This document shows, piece after piece, positions 46,023-54,035 of a stretch of DNA of 64,000 nt. The notes below the pieces were generated by a model. That model was not told the DNA's origin. It was given only the letters and a program-made list of their open reading frames with translations, and made no database searches. The stretch is taken from positions 62,001 to 126,000 of the forward strand of contig CAVVIB010000012.1 in the NCBI GenBank assembly GCA_963748205.1, given 5' to 3'. The translations under genes and the position numbers were made by a program. The DNA comes from JAIBJN01 sp963748205. Lineage in GTDB: Bacteria > Actinomycetota > Thermoleophilia > Gaiellales > Gaiellaceae. Position 1 is the first letter of the stretch, and every line of letters begins with the position of its first letter.

Positions 46023-46715
46023 ATGGCATCTGCAGCGAAGAAAGCCCAGGCGATGGCGAAGGCCAAGGAGGCCAAGCAGAAGAAGCTGCTCATCATCCTC
46101 CTGATCCCGTTCCTCGGCCTCGCCGTCTGGCAGGGGCCGAAGATGTACAACCAGATGTTCAACAGCTCGGCTCCTCCGCCGACGCCGGTCCAGACCGCGC
46201 CGACGGACCCGACTGCGGCGCCGCCTCCCACGGCTGCGCCCGAGGGCGAGGACGGCGAGGTCGCAGGCGTCTTCCCGGGCGACGAGCTCCCCGAGGGCGA
46301 CGTCGCCAAGCTCGTCGCGTTCAGCCGTTTCACGGGACGGAGCCCGTTCCCCACCCGCTCCGACCGCCTCGGCACGCCTGAGGGCGGCACGGGCGGCTCA
46401 GGCGGCTCCGGTGGGTCCGGCGGCTCAGGCGGTTCGGGCGGTTCCGGCGGCGGCAGCGACGACGAGAGCCTCAGCACGGCCACGTTCGAGGTCAACGGCG
46501 CCACGGAGATCGTCTCCCGGGGCGAGGAGTTCCCGTCCGTCGACCCCGTCTTCACGCTCGTCTCCATCACGGAGGAGAGCGTGACGATCGGTGTCGTCCA
46601 GGGCATGTTCGAGAACGGGAGCGCGACGATGGAGATCGCCGTCGGCGAGCGCGTCACGCTCGTGGCCGCGCCGCAGACCACGCAGTACGTCGTCGAGCTT
46701 CTCGACGTCAGCTAG
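46023..46715 (+). CDS. Membrane protein with Gly-Ser linker, in the PilP position
   Basis: 230 residues. The N-terminus is Lys/Ala-rich and cytoplasmic, then one helix (KKLLIILLIPFLGLAVW), a Pro/Thr linker and a GGSGGS repeat run of about 20 residues (46386-46457), then a small beta domain (FTLVSITEESVTIGVV, ATMEIAVGERVTLVA). It sits directly behind pilO where PilP is found in didermic bacteria, but no lipobox is present, consistent with the absence of an outer membrane. Probably a pilus alignment protein. Confidence 0.75.
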   Translation: MASAAKKAQAMAKAKEAKQKKLLIILLIPFLGLAVWQGPKMYNQMFNSSAPPPTPVQTAPTDPTAAPPPTAAPEGEDGEVAGVFPGDELPEGDVAKLVAFSRFTGRSPFPTRSDRLGTPEGGTGGSGGSGGSGGSGGSGGSGGGSDDESLSTATFEVNGATEIVSRGEEFPSVDPVFTLVSITEESVTIGVVQGMFENGSATMEIAVGERVTLVAAPQTTQYVVELLDVS

Positions 46716-46739
46716 TAGCGCGTCACTAGCATCAGCCCC

Positions 46740-46889
46740 GTGGGGCGGACGCTGCGCGAGAGGATCCACAACCCCTTCAACTGGACGTGCAACTGCGCGT
46801 CCGACTGCTGGTGCGTGAGGACTCGCTGGGGGCGTGCGGTCATGTGGTACGTCCCGCCCCGCTTCCACCGCTTCCCGCCCAAGAGTTAG
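46740..46889 (+). CDS. Small cysteine-rich protein
   Basis: 49 residues from GTG 46740: begins MGRTLRERIHNPFNW, then the cysteine cluster TCNCASDCWC and a basic/aromatic tail (AVMWYVPPRFHRFPPKS). Four cysteines within eight residues could bind zinc or an Fe-S cluster. It follows the PilP-position gene by 24 bp on the same strand. Codon use fits a real gene; no family known to me. Confidence 0.5.
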   Translation: MGRTLRERIHNPFNWTCNCASDCWCVRTRWGRAVMWYVPPRFHRFPPKS

Positions 46890-46978
46890 GGCGGATCCGA
46901 CCGGCGTCGGATCCTGCGATCACGCACGGGGTCGGGCTTGCAGTGCGCAAGACCGCCCCCTCGGGTCGCGGGTGCCGG

Positions 46979-47750
46979 CTAGCTGCCGGTCGAGATGTCG
47001 AACGTCGACGCGACGCGCGCCCAGACCTTGTACGGCGCGCCCTGGTCGCGGACGACGACGGTCATGAGCTTCACGGCTCGCCCGGTGGCGCCGCCGCTGT
47101 TCATGACCTCTCCCCACGTCGCGTAGATGTCGATGCGGTACTTGCGCCCGTCCGGGCCGGTCACGTTCGTCGTGGGCACCAGCGTGGTGCACGGTGCGGT
47201 GCCGCACGAGTTCACGTCGACGCGCTGGACGACGGAGACGTTCGACGCGGAAGGCTGGGCGGTGGCGTAGGTGCCGTCGACGCCGCGCTTCACGGTCCAG
47301 CTCGTGGTGCCCTGCGCCGGCGAGGACTCTGACGATCTCGTAGTTGACCTTGACGCGGAAGCCGTTCGAGGTGGGGAAGCCGGTCGCGTTCGAGACGGTC
47401 ATCGTCGTCGTGCTCGCCGTCATCGAGCTTGCAAGCGTCGTCGTCGCGGTGCTGCCGTCGGTGTAGGCGACGTCGCCCTTGTAGACGGCGTCAGCCGCGG
47501 TGACGGCGGAGTTGGCGAGGCCGATGGACTCGTACTTGATGGCCCGGAACTGCTCCATCTGGGAGTCGGCGAGGACGGCGGCCGTCGTCTGCCAGCCTGC
47601 GCGTTGGATGGCGATGATCCCGGACTGGAACATCGTGAAGACCGCCAGCAGGCCGATGACCAGGATGGACATCGCGGCGACGAGCTCGATCATGCCGAAG
47701 CCCCGCTGGTCGCGGAGGCACGCGTGGATGAGCCGCCTGAGAGGGGACAC
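46979..47750 (-). CDS. Type IV prepilin-like protein, PilV/GspI type (one frameshift)
   Basis: Leader MSPLRRLIHACLRDQRG then the mature helix FGMIELVAAMSILVIGLLAV with Glu5. The globular part includes KVNYEIVRVLAGAG, after which the frame shifts near 47310 and continues as TVKRGVDGTYATAQPS and YRIDIYATWGEVMN. A cysteine pair (NSCGTAPC) lies in the second half. One missing or extra base explains the break. GTG 47750 follows a sigma-28-like -10 by 9 bp, so the mRNA is nearly leaderless. It diverges from pilC. Confidence 0.8.
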
Positions 47751-47759
47751 CGCACTCTC

Positions 47760-47786
47760 ATATCGGCAGGACCCGGTTCGCCCTCA
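47760..47786 (-). promoter_or_regulatory. Sigma-28-like promoter of the prepilin gene
   Basis: Minus strand: TGAGGGCG at 47786-47779 (weak -35), 11-bp spacer, GCCGATAT at 47767-47760. CATCCCCCC stands a further 14 bp upstream on this strand, shared with the divergent pilC promoter. Confidence 0.5.
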
Positions 47787-47811
47787 AGGAGAGGAGGGGG
47801 GATGCCGATTT
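47785..47811 (+). promoter_or_regulatory. Sigma-28-like promoter of pilC
   Basis: GCCGATTT at 47804-47811, 9 bp before ATG 47821, with CAAGGAGA 11 bp upstream as a weak -35. The GGGGGGAT element at 47796-47803 overlaps it. Confidence 0.4.
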
Positions 47812-47820
47812 CGGAGCAGG

Positions 47821-49029
47821 ATGGGTTCGTACGCGTACACGGCAATCAACGCGACCGGCGCCGAGCTGACGGGCGAGATCAACGCGCCCGACGTCTCGGC
47901 CGCCCGCGAGGCGCTGCGCGTCCGCGGCCTGCTCGCGACCGAGCTGAACTCGCAGGGCGCCGAGACCAAGGGCGGCGCCATCGCCGTCAAGAAGGTCAAG
48001 CCGAAGTCCCTCCAGATCTTCTCGCGCCAGTTCGCGACGATGATCGAGGCCGGGCTCAACGTCGTCACGGCCCTCGTCATCCTCGAGGAGCAGACCGAGG
48101 ACAAGAAGCTCGCGCTGGTGATCGCCGAGCTCCGCGTCGACGTGGAGGGAGGGCTCCTGCTCTCCGAGGCTCTGGCGCGACACCCCAAGATCTTCTCCCG
48201 GCTCTTCATCGCCATGGTCGAGGCCGGCGAGGCGGCCGGAATCCTCGACGTCGTGCTCGACCGCGTGGCCTACCAGATCGAGAAGGAGACGAAGATCAAG
48301 CGCCGCGTGAAGGGCGCGATGATGTACCCGATCATGGTGCTGACGTTCGCGACGCTCGTCCTGATCGGCATGCTCCTCTTCCTCGTCCCGATCTTCGTGA
48401 ACATCTTCGCCCAGCTCGGCGGCGACCTGCCGATGCTGACGCAGATCGTCGTCACGGCCTCCGACTTCCTCCGTGCGCGCTGGTACATCGTCTTCCCGTT
48501 CGTGGGCCTCACCGCCTATGGGATTCGGCGCTACAAGAAGACCGAGTCGGGGCGCCGCCTCTGGGACAGGATGCGCGTCCGTGCCCCAGCCGGCATCGGC
48601 AAGGTGATCATCAAGATCGGCATGGCGCGCTTCTCGCGCACGCTTTCGACGCTCGTCGCTGCGGGCGTGGACATCATCCGCTCGCTCGAGATCACCGGCG
48701 CCACCGCCGGCAACAGCCTCATCGAGGACGCGACCAACCACGTCAAGGAGCGGGTCACGCAGGGCGTGCCCATCGCCGTGCCTCTCGCCGAGTCGGCGAT
48801 CTTCCCGCCGATGGTCTCGCACATGGTGCGCGTCGGCGAGGAGACGGGAGAGCTCGAGAAGATGCTCTCCAAGATCGCGGACTTCTACGAGGACGAGGTC
48901 GACAGCGCGATCGCGAGCCTGACGTCGATCATCGAGCCGCTGATGATGATCGCCGTGGGCATCGTCGTCGGGATCATCATCATCGCGATGTACCTCCCGA
49001 TGTTCAAGCTGCTGACGCTGATCCAGTAG
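47821..49029 (+). CDS. pilC: PilC, inner-membrane platform protein of the pilus
   Basis: 402 residues of the GspF/PilC family. Two homologous helical domains are visible: FSRQFATMIEAGLNVVTALV with FIAMVEAGEAAGILD, and FSRTLSTLVAAGVDIIRSLE with MVRVGEETGELEKML. Three membrane segments lie at VLTFATLVLIGMLLFLV, YIVFPFVGLTAYGI and the C-terminal MMIAVGIVVGIIIIAMYL. It couples the PilB/PilT motors to the growing fibre. GGAGCAGG precedes ATG 47821. Confidence 0.95.
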   Translation: MGSYAYTAINATGAELTGEINAPDVSAAREALRVRGLLATELNSQGAETKGGAIAVKKVKPKSLQIFSRQFATMIEAGLNVVTALVILEEQTEDKKLALVIAELRVDVEGGLLLSEALARHPKIFSRLFIAMVEAGEAAGILDVVLDRVAYQIEKETKIKRRVKGAMMYPIMVLTFATLVLIGMLLFLVPIFVNIFAQLGGDLPMLTQIVVTASDFLRARWYIVFPFVGLTAYGIRRYKKTESGRRLWDRMRVRAPAGIGKVIIKIGMARFSRTLSTLVAAGVDIIRSLEITGATAGNSLIEDATNHVKERVTQGVPIAVPLAESAIFPPMVSHMVRVGEETGELEKMLSKIADFYEDEVDSAIASLTSIIEPLMMIAVGIVVGIIIIAMYLPMFKLLTLIQ

Positions 49030-49323
49030 CCGGCGGCTCCCGCGCGAGAATCGCGTGTCCTTCATTCGGCGCATCGTGCTCGGCGAGACCCCCGGGTCGG
49101 CCACCGAGGAGGCGGCCTCCTAGTCGTCGCCGACTCGATCCGCATATCTGGTCAGCGACTACAGAGTTGTCTTATCCCTGACTAGCTCCCAAGCGACTCT
49201 ACGCTCGCCCACGTCAGCGGGAGAGGAGCGAACAACGAAGCCATCGTGCCGACGGCGCAACCATCGGCCGGTACGCTCGTCGGGTTTGCGTCTCCAAGCG
49301 ACAACACGACTGGAGGGGGCCGC
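49030..49323. other. Non-coding stretch between pilC and the VOC gene
   Basis: 294 bp with no convincing gene. A 22-codon reading frame (49057-49125) is too short to judge. From about 49150 the sequence is visibly less GC-rich than the pilus locus, marking a change of base composition that continues through the next three genes. No repeat or terminator hairpin is evident. Confidence 0.5.
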
Positions 49324-49761
49324 GTGACGCTTCAACGCATGGACAACGTCGGGATCGTGGTGGAATCCCTCGATACCGCTATCTCCTTTTTCACCGAGCT
49401 GGGCCTCGAACTCGAAGGTCGAGCGATGATCGAAGGAGACTGGTCAGGGCGCGTCACTGGACTGCGCGACCAGCGCGTCGAGACCGCCATGATGCGTATG
49501 CCGGACGGCCACGGCGGGATCGAACTCTCGCGCTTTCTCACGCCGCCCGTGGTTGCCGATCACCGAAACGCCCCGGTGAACGCGCTGGGCTATCTGCGTG
49601 TCATGTTCGCCGTGGACGACCTCGACGATACGCTCGCCCGGCTCCGGAAGCACGGCGCGCAGCTCGTCGACGAAGTAGTCCAGTACGAAGACACGTATCG
49701 GCTCTGCTACGTCCGAGGCCCTGAGGGCATCCTCATCGGGCTGGCAGAGCAGATCGGCTAG
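49324..49761 (+). CDS. VOC/glyoxalase-family protein
   Basis: 145 residues. Begins TLQRMDNVGIVVESLDTAIS, the N-terminal beta-alpha-beta unit of VOC proteins. The second unit starts at LGYLRVMFAVDDLDDTLARL and ends in CYVRGPEGILIGLAEQIG. Metal ligands are possibly Glu in GGIELSRF and Glu in the last strand. GTG 49324 is preferred over 49246 because the homologous fold starts there and GGAGGGGG lies upstream. Substrate unknown. Confidence 0.85.
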   Translation: MTLQRMDNVGIVVESLDTAISFFTELGLELEGRAMIEGDWSGRVTGLRDQRVETAMMRMPDGHGGIELSRFLTPPVVADHRNAPVNALGYLRVMFAVDDLDDTLARLRKHGAQLVDEVVQYEDTYRLCYVRGPEGILIGLAEQIG

Positions 49762-49975
49762 CGGATTGAACTTTCGCGACGGGAGAGCCCCTCAGGCGTC
49801 ACTCCCGAACGCTGGCCCAGACACACCCCACGGATCCGGTGAGCGTTCGGCGTAAACCCTGGGCCGCTTTGCCACGGACTGCTGAACGGGACAGCCAGGC
49901 TGTTCTCGCTACCTGGCGGCGTGATGAGGCAGCCGGTCGGTCGGCCTCGCTGCAGGTTGTCCTAGAGTCTTCCGT

Positions 49976-51391
49976 GTGAGCGTTCGCGCCCGGTGGCGAT
50001 CGGCGATCGAAAGGGTCGCGGCGATTGGGTCGTTGCCCTCCGACACTCCAGAGGAGCGCCTGCGCAAGTCGGCGCTCGTCTTGTGTTCGCTGCTGATCGT
50101 CGCTCTCTCGTTTGTCTGGATCGCGACCTATGCCGCGCTGGGCCTATGGGTCTCGGCACTGATCCCGTTCGCCTACCAGGTCGCATCGCTCGCCGGACTC
50201 GCCGTTCTAGCCAGGACGAAGAGCTACACGATCTACCGCGCCTGCCAGGTCACGATGTGGCTCTTACTCCCCGTCCTCCTCCAGTGGAGCCTCGGGGGAT
50301 TCGTGGAATCGGGGGCTGTCGCGCTCTGGGCTTTCACGGCTCCGCTCGGCGCTCTCGTCTTCTACGGGCCACGCGGCGCCACCGCCTGGTTCGTGGCTTT
50401 CCTGGCCCTTGTCGCGGTATCTGCCGCACTCGACAGCTCTCTGCCACAGCCCGTGAACGACATTCCTTCCTGGCTCGTCGTCACGTTCTTCGCTCTGAAC
50501 ATCGCCGGCCCCTCGATTACGACCTTCGCCCTGCTCGAGTATTTCGTGCGCTCGCGCGACCATGCCCATCGCCTCCTGGCCGCAGAGCAGGAGCGGTCGG
50601 AGACCCTGCTGCTCAGCATCTTCCCGCGCTCGATCGCAGAGCGGCTGAAGCGCTCACCGGAGGTGATCGCGGAGCGGAGCGACGAGGTCTCAGTCCTCTT
50701 CGCCGACATCACCGGCTTCACGCCTGCCGCAGAACGTCTGCCCGCGGAGCAGGTCGTCGTCCTCCTGAACGACATCTTCTCGGCCTTCGACGACCTGGTG
50801 GCCAAGCATGGCCTCGAGAAGATCAAGACGATCGGAGACGGCTACCTCGTGGCCGCCGGAATACCGACCCCGCGGGCCGACCATGCCGAGGCGGCAGCCC
50901 TGCTCGCACTGGACATGCGGGAGACCCTCGCGACCGTGCCGGCCGCCTCTGAGCTGGGTATCCGCGTCGGCATCGACTCGGGGCCGGTCATCGCCGGAGT
51001 GATCGGCCGCACGAAGTTCGGCTACGACATCTGGGGAGACACGGTCAACACCGCGAGTCGAATGGAGTCCCATGCTCCTTCCGGCGCCATCCAGGTGACG
51101 GAGCGAACCTACCGTCGCATCGTGGATCGATTCGTCCTCGAGAAGCGCGAGGGCGTCGCGGTCAAGGGCAAGGGCGAGATGACGACCTATCTTCTGTGGC
51201 AGCGCGGTCGGAACGGACGCCTTCGCCATCGGCCTCAACGGCACCGGCGTAGGCACCTCAGAGCCGAAAGCGGCAGCGCTCTCGCACGAAACACGGCCTT
51301 GAGCCTGCTCAGGCACCGGCCAAGAGGCTCTCCTCGATCGCGCCGCAGTCTCGCGACCTTGGACGTACCCTGTCGCTCACGAAAGGCGTGA
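49976..51391 (+). CDS. Membrane-bound class III adenylate/guanylate cyclase
   Basis: About six membrane helices (from LVLCSLLIVALSFVWIATYA to SWLVVTFFALNIAG) precede a signalling helix and a class III cyclase domain. It has metal Asp residues in VLFADITGFTPAAERL and TIGDGYLVAAGIP, and transition-state residues in DIWGDTVNTASRME. The substrate-specifying Lys appears in LEKIKTIGD. The last 65 residues are an Arg-rich tail unlike known cyclases, possibly out-of-frame read-through. A TAGAGT box 7 bp before GTG 49976 suggests a leaderless mRNA. The LuxR/TPR gene begins at the stop codon. Confidence 0.88.
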   Translation: MSVRARWRSAIERVAAIGSLPSDTPEERLRKSALVLCSLLIVALSFVWIATYAALGLWVSALIPFAYQVASLAGLAVLARTKSYTIYRACQVTMWLLLPVLLQWSLGGFVESGAVALWAFTAPLGALVFYGPRGATAWFVAFLALVAVSAALDSSLPQPVNDIPSWLVVTFFALNIAGPSITTFALLEYFVRSRDHAHRLLAAEQERSETLLLSIFPRSIAERLKRSPEVIAERSDEVSVLFADITGFTPAAERLPAEQVVVLLNDIFSAFDDLVAKHGLEKIKTIGDGYLVAAGIPTPRADHAEAAALLALDMRETLATVPAASELGIRVGIDSGPVIAGVIGRTKFGYDIWGDTVNTASRMESHAPSGAIQVTERTYRRIVDRFVLEKREGVAVKGKGEMTTYLLWQRGRNGRLRHRPQRHRRRHLRAESGSALARNTALSLLRHRPRGSPRSRRSLATLDVPCRSRKA

Positions 51392-53010
51392 TGAAACGTC
51401 AGATCGTGAGCTCACTCGAAGCTGGACAGGCAGCGCTGCAGCAGGGCGCGTGGCAAGAGGCGCGAGTGCACTTCGAGGCTGCACTCGCCGAGGAAGAGAC
51501 TTCTGACGCCCTTCTGGGCCTTGGCATGGCCGCCGCGGCGCAACTCGACGCAACTGCGACTCTGGAGGCTCACGAGCGTGGCTACCGACTGGCGCGCAGC
51601 CTCGGTGATGACCGTCGAGCGTCACGTCTGGCTCTGGAGCTCGCGGTCGACTGCATGTACTTCCGTGGCCCTGCCGAGGCCGGCGGCTGGCTTGAGCGTG
51701 CAAGCCACCTTCTCGAGCACTTGCCGGTCGGCCAGGAGCACGGAATGCTCGTCTATATCCGTGCGAGCTCCGCGCTCGGCGCGCACGACCCGGCGACGGC
51801 GCTCACGCTGACCGCCGAGGGCCTCGCCATTGCGCGTGAAATCCACTACCTCCCTGGAGAGATGCTGTTCCTCGCGCTCGACGGGCTCACGCTCGTGGCG
51901 GCCGGCGATGTAGAGGAGGGCATGCGGCACTTGGACGAGGCAACAACGGCGGCGATGGCGGGCGAAGTCGGCGACGCGCGGTTCGTCGAGCTGATTTGTT
52001 GCCACCTGATCGACGCCTGCAAGCGCGTACGAGACTTCGACCGTGCGGGCGAGTGGTGTCGCCGCGTGGAAGAGATCGCAAGGCAGCTGGACGACGCCAT
52101 GATCTTCACCATGTGCCGGAACTACTACGGGGAGGTGCTCGTCTGGCGGGGTGCCTGGGACGAGGCTGAGCGGGCGCTTGCCGAGGCGAGTCGCGATCTT
52201 GCGAAAGCTGGGAGAGACGCTTCCGACAGTCTCGTACGGCTGGCGGAGCTTCGGCGCCGTCAGCGGCGATTCGAGGAGGCTGCGGCACTGCTTGCGGAGG
52301 CGGAAGGCCACCCGCTCGTCGCCGTCGTGGCCGCTGGACTCGCCCTCGACCGAGGCGACGCCCGCCGGGGAGCCGAAGAGGCCGAGGGGTACCTCCGCCG
52401 CATCGGCAGCGACGATCGACTGATGCGTGTCCCCGCGCTCGAGATCCTCGTTCGTGCGCGACTCGCCCTTGGTCGGATCCGGGAGGCGCAACGGGCGGCT
52501 GACGAGCTTGCAGCAACCGCAGAATCTGTGCGTACCACTCCGCTGCACGGAGCCGCGCTGCTCGCACGGGGTCGGATCGAAACGCATGCCGGATCCGAGG
52601 ACGCCATCGCCACGCTCGCCGATGCGCTCGACCTCTTCCGCAAGAGCGGCGTGCGCTCCGAAGCAGCCGTGGCCCGTCTCGACCTCGCGGCCGCGCTCCG
52701 CGCGTTCGGTCGTGAGGAGGAAGCGCAGGAAGCCGAGAGGATCGCGAGTGGAGAACTTGCGGGACTTGGGGTTGTCGTGCCGAGGCTCGCGGAGGGTCGA
52801 CGCCCGCCCGATGCGCTGACTCGTCGCGAGCGCGAGGTGCTAAGACTGCTGGCCCAGGGACGTGGAAACGACGAAATTGCGGCAGACCTGGTGTTGAGCG
52901 TGCGAACGGTCGAATCTCACGTCGCGAGCATCTACTCGAAGATCGGCGTGTCCGGGCGCACCGCACGCGCCGCCGCGACCGCATATGCCCTCGCGAACGG
53001 TCTCGGCTGA
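51391..53010 (+). CDS. LuxR-family regulator with TPR domain
   Basis: 539 residues. The first 450 are TPR-like helical repeats (AALQQGAWQEARVHFEAALA and similar). The C-terminus is a LuxR-type DNA-binding domain: LTRREREVLRLLAQGRGNDE, then VLSVRTVESHVASIYSKIG. There is no N-terminal ATPase as in MalT-type regulators. ATG 51391 is the last base of the cyclase gene, so the two are coupled; the TPR part may sense a protein partner. Confidence 0.88.
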   Translation: MKRQIVSSLEAGQAALQQGAWQEARVHFEAALAEEETSDALLGLGMAAAAQLDATATLEAHERGYRLARSLGDDRRASRLALELAVDCMYFRGPAEAGGWLERASHLLEHLPVGQEHGMLVYIRASSALGAHDPATALTLTAEGLAIAREIHYLPGEMLFLALDGLTLVAAGDVEEGMRHLDEATTAAMAGEVGDARFVELICCHLIDACKRVRDFDRAGEWCRRVEEIARQLDDAMIFTMCRNYYGEVLVWRGAWDEAERALAEASRDLAKAGRDASDSLVRLAELRRRQRRFEEAAALLAEAEGHPLVAVVAAGLALDRGDARRGAEEAEGYLRRIGSDDRLMRVPALEILVRARLALGRIREAQRAADELAATAESVRTTPLHGAALLARGRIETHAGSEDAIATLADALDLFRKSGVRSEAAVARLDLAAALRAFGREEEAQEAERIASGELAGLGVVVPRLAEGRRPPDALTRREREVLRLLAQGRGNDEIAADLVLSVRTVESHVASIYSKIGVSGRTARAAATAYALANGLG

Positions 53011-53042
53011 AGTTCGGTACACGGCTTCGCGAAGTTCCGTAC
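53010..53042 (+). repeat. Two 11-bp direct repeats after the LuxR gene
   Basis: AAGTTCGGTAC at 53010-53020 and AAGTTCCGTAC at 53032-53042, 22 bp apart (two helical turns) with one mismatch. They lie about 75 bp upstream of the small gene at 53116 and may bind a dimeric regulator, possibly the adjacent LuxR protein. Confidence 0.4.
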
Positions 53043-53115
53043 CGGCACGGAGGCGCAACCGGCCGTCGAAGCGCATCGTGTGTGCTCGTTCATCGTTCAA
53101 GCAGGAGGTGAAGCG

Positions 53116-53424
53116 ATGCGCTTCCTCGTAGTTCAGACACCGAAGCACGAGATCCCGCTGGAGCAGGTTTCGGGTCTGCTCACTGCGGAGCGTGAGTGGT
53201 ACGACCGCAACCGCGAGTACCTCGAGGCATACGGCTGGTTCGTGGACCGCGGCGGCTTCGGCCTCGTGGACGTGCCCGACCTCGAGACACTCAACCGCAT
53301 CAACAAGGAGCATCCGTTCGCCTACAAGGCGGAGACGCAGATCCGGGCGGTCATCGATGCCGACGTCGCCGTCCAGCATCTCCGCACACTGCTCGAGCAG
53401 GAGGGAGACGCCGTTCCTGCCTAG
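53116..53424 (+). CDS. Small hypothetical protein, dimeric alpha+beta-barrel type
   Basis: 102 residues: RFLVVQTPKHEIPLEQVSG, then YLEAYGWFVDRGGFGLVDV, then a C-terminal AVQHLRTLLEQ helix. The pattern resembles muconolactone-isomerase/YCII-like folds. AGGAGGTGAAGCG gives a near-perfect ribosome site before ATG 53116. A strong terminator follows at 53440. Function unknown. Confidence 0.8.
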   Translation: MRFLVVQTPKHEIPLEQVSGLLTAEREWYDRNREYLEAYGWFVDRGGFGLVDVPDLETLNRINKEHPFAYKAETQIRAVIDADVAVQHLRTLLEQEGDAVPA

Positions 53425-53439
53425 GCAGCAAACGGAGTC

Positions 53440-53477
53440 GGCGAGGCCCCACGATCCGGCCGGGGCCTCGCCGTTTT
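53440..53477 (+). terminator. Intrinsic terminator
   Basis: GGCGAGGCCCC at 53440-53450 pairs perfectly with GGGGCCTCGCC at 53462-53472, followed by GTTTT. It ends the small gene at 53116 and probably also the methyltransferase remnant from the opposite side. Confidence 0.9.
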
Positions 53478-53489
53478 GCTCGCCTCGCT

Positions 53490-54030
53490 CTAGGCCACCT
53501 TTCGGAGCCGGCGCAGGCGGCAGCGCTCCCGGACGGCACACGGTGCCTGGAGCCGGGACAGGCGCGGGATCCAGTCGGCCGGGAGGTCTCGAATCGAATC
53601 CTCGAAGTCGGCGACGAGCTCGGCACCTGACGCGTAGTGCTTTCTCACGTCGTGGTCGTCGCGCGCTTCCTCGACGAGCAGGCCGGCGGCGACCATCGCG
53701 TCGACTTCGGCGGCCGCGGGCTCAGCCGTGGCGAACAGCTCGCTGCCCTCGACCTCGCAGAGATCCTTGCCGTCGTACTCGACGACCGGGTTCGGGCGGA
53801 TCACCTGGAGATCGAGCATCAGTCCGCCAGGGCCTAGGACGTCTCGGAAGCGGCGCAGGACGTGCACGACGTCCTCGGGCTCCAATCATCAGAGCGACCA
53901 GGAGAAGACGACGATGTCGTACTGCGTTCGCGGGATCTCGATCTGCCTCGATCACCGACGCGCCCGAGAAGTCGGCGAGGCGACGAAGCGAGTCGAGGTG
54001 GACGCCTTCCGGATCGAGGACGGGCGGCAT
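53490..54030 (-). pseudogene. Remnant of a SAM-dependent methyltransferase
   Basis: The N-terminal piece starts at ATG 54030 (GAGGAG before it): PPVLDPEGVHLDSLRRLADF then SGASVIE, the strand leading into the SAM-binding loop. The loop and about 60 residues are missing. The text resumes with QYDIVVFSWSL, then two in-frame TGA codons (53889-53894), then LEPEDVVHVLRRFRDVLGPG and a normal C-terminus. Both the deletion and the double stop would destroy activity. It follows the LysR gene by 5 bp. Confidence 0.7.
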
Positions 54031-54035
54031 CTCCT

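Noticed and set aside
49057..49125. 22-codon frame after pilC (MSFIRRIVLGE...)
   Set aside because: Too short to support as a gene without conservation data.
53116..53424. Possible mobile-element boundary where base composition changes (49.1-53.5 kb)
   Set aside because: No terminal repeats, integrase, transposase or tRNA target is present; transfer remains only a suspicion.
53886..53897. TGA TGA in the methyltransferase read as selenocysteine
   Set aside because: No SECIS-like hairpin is evident and the gene also lacks its SAM-binding core, so loss of function is the simpler reading.
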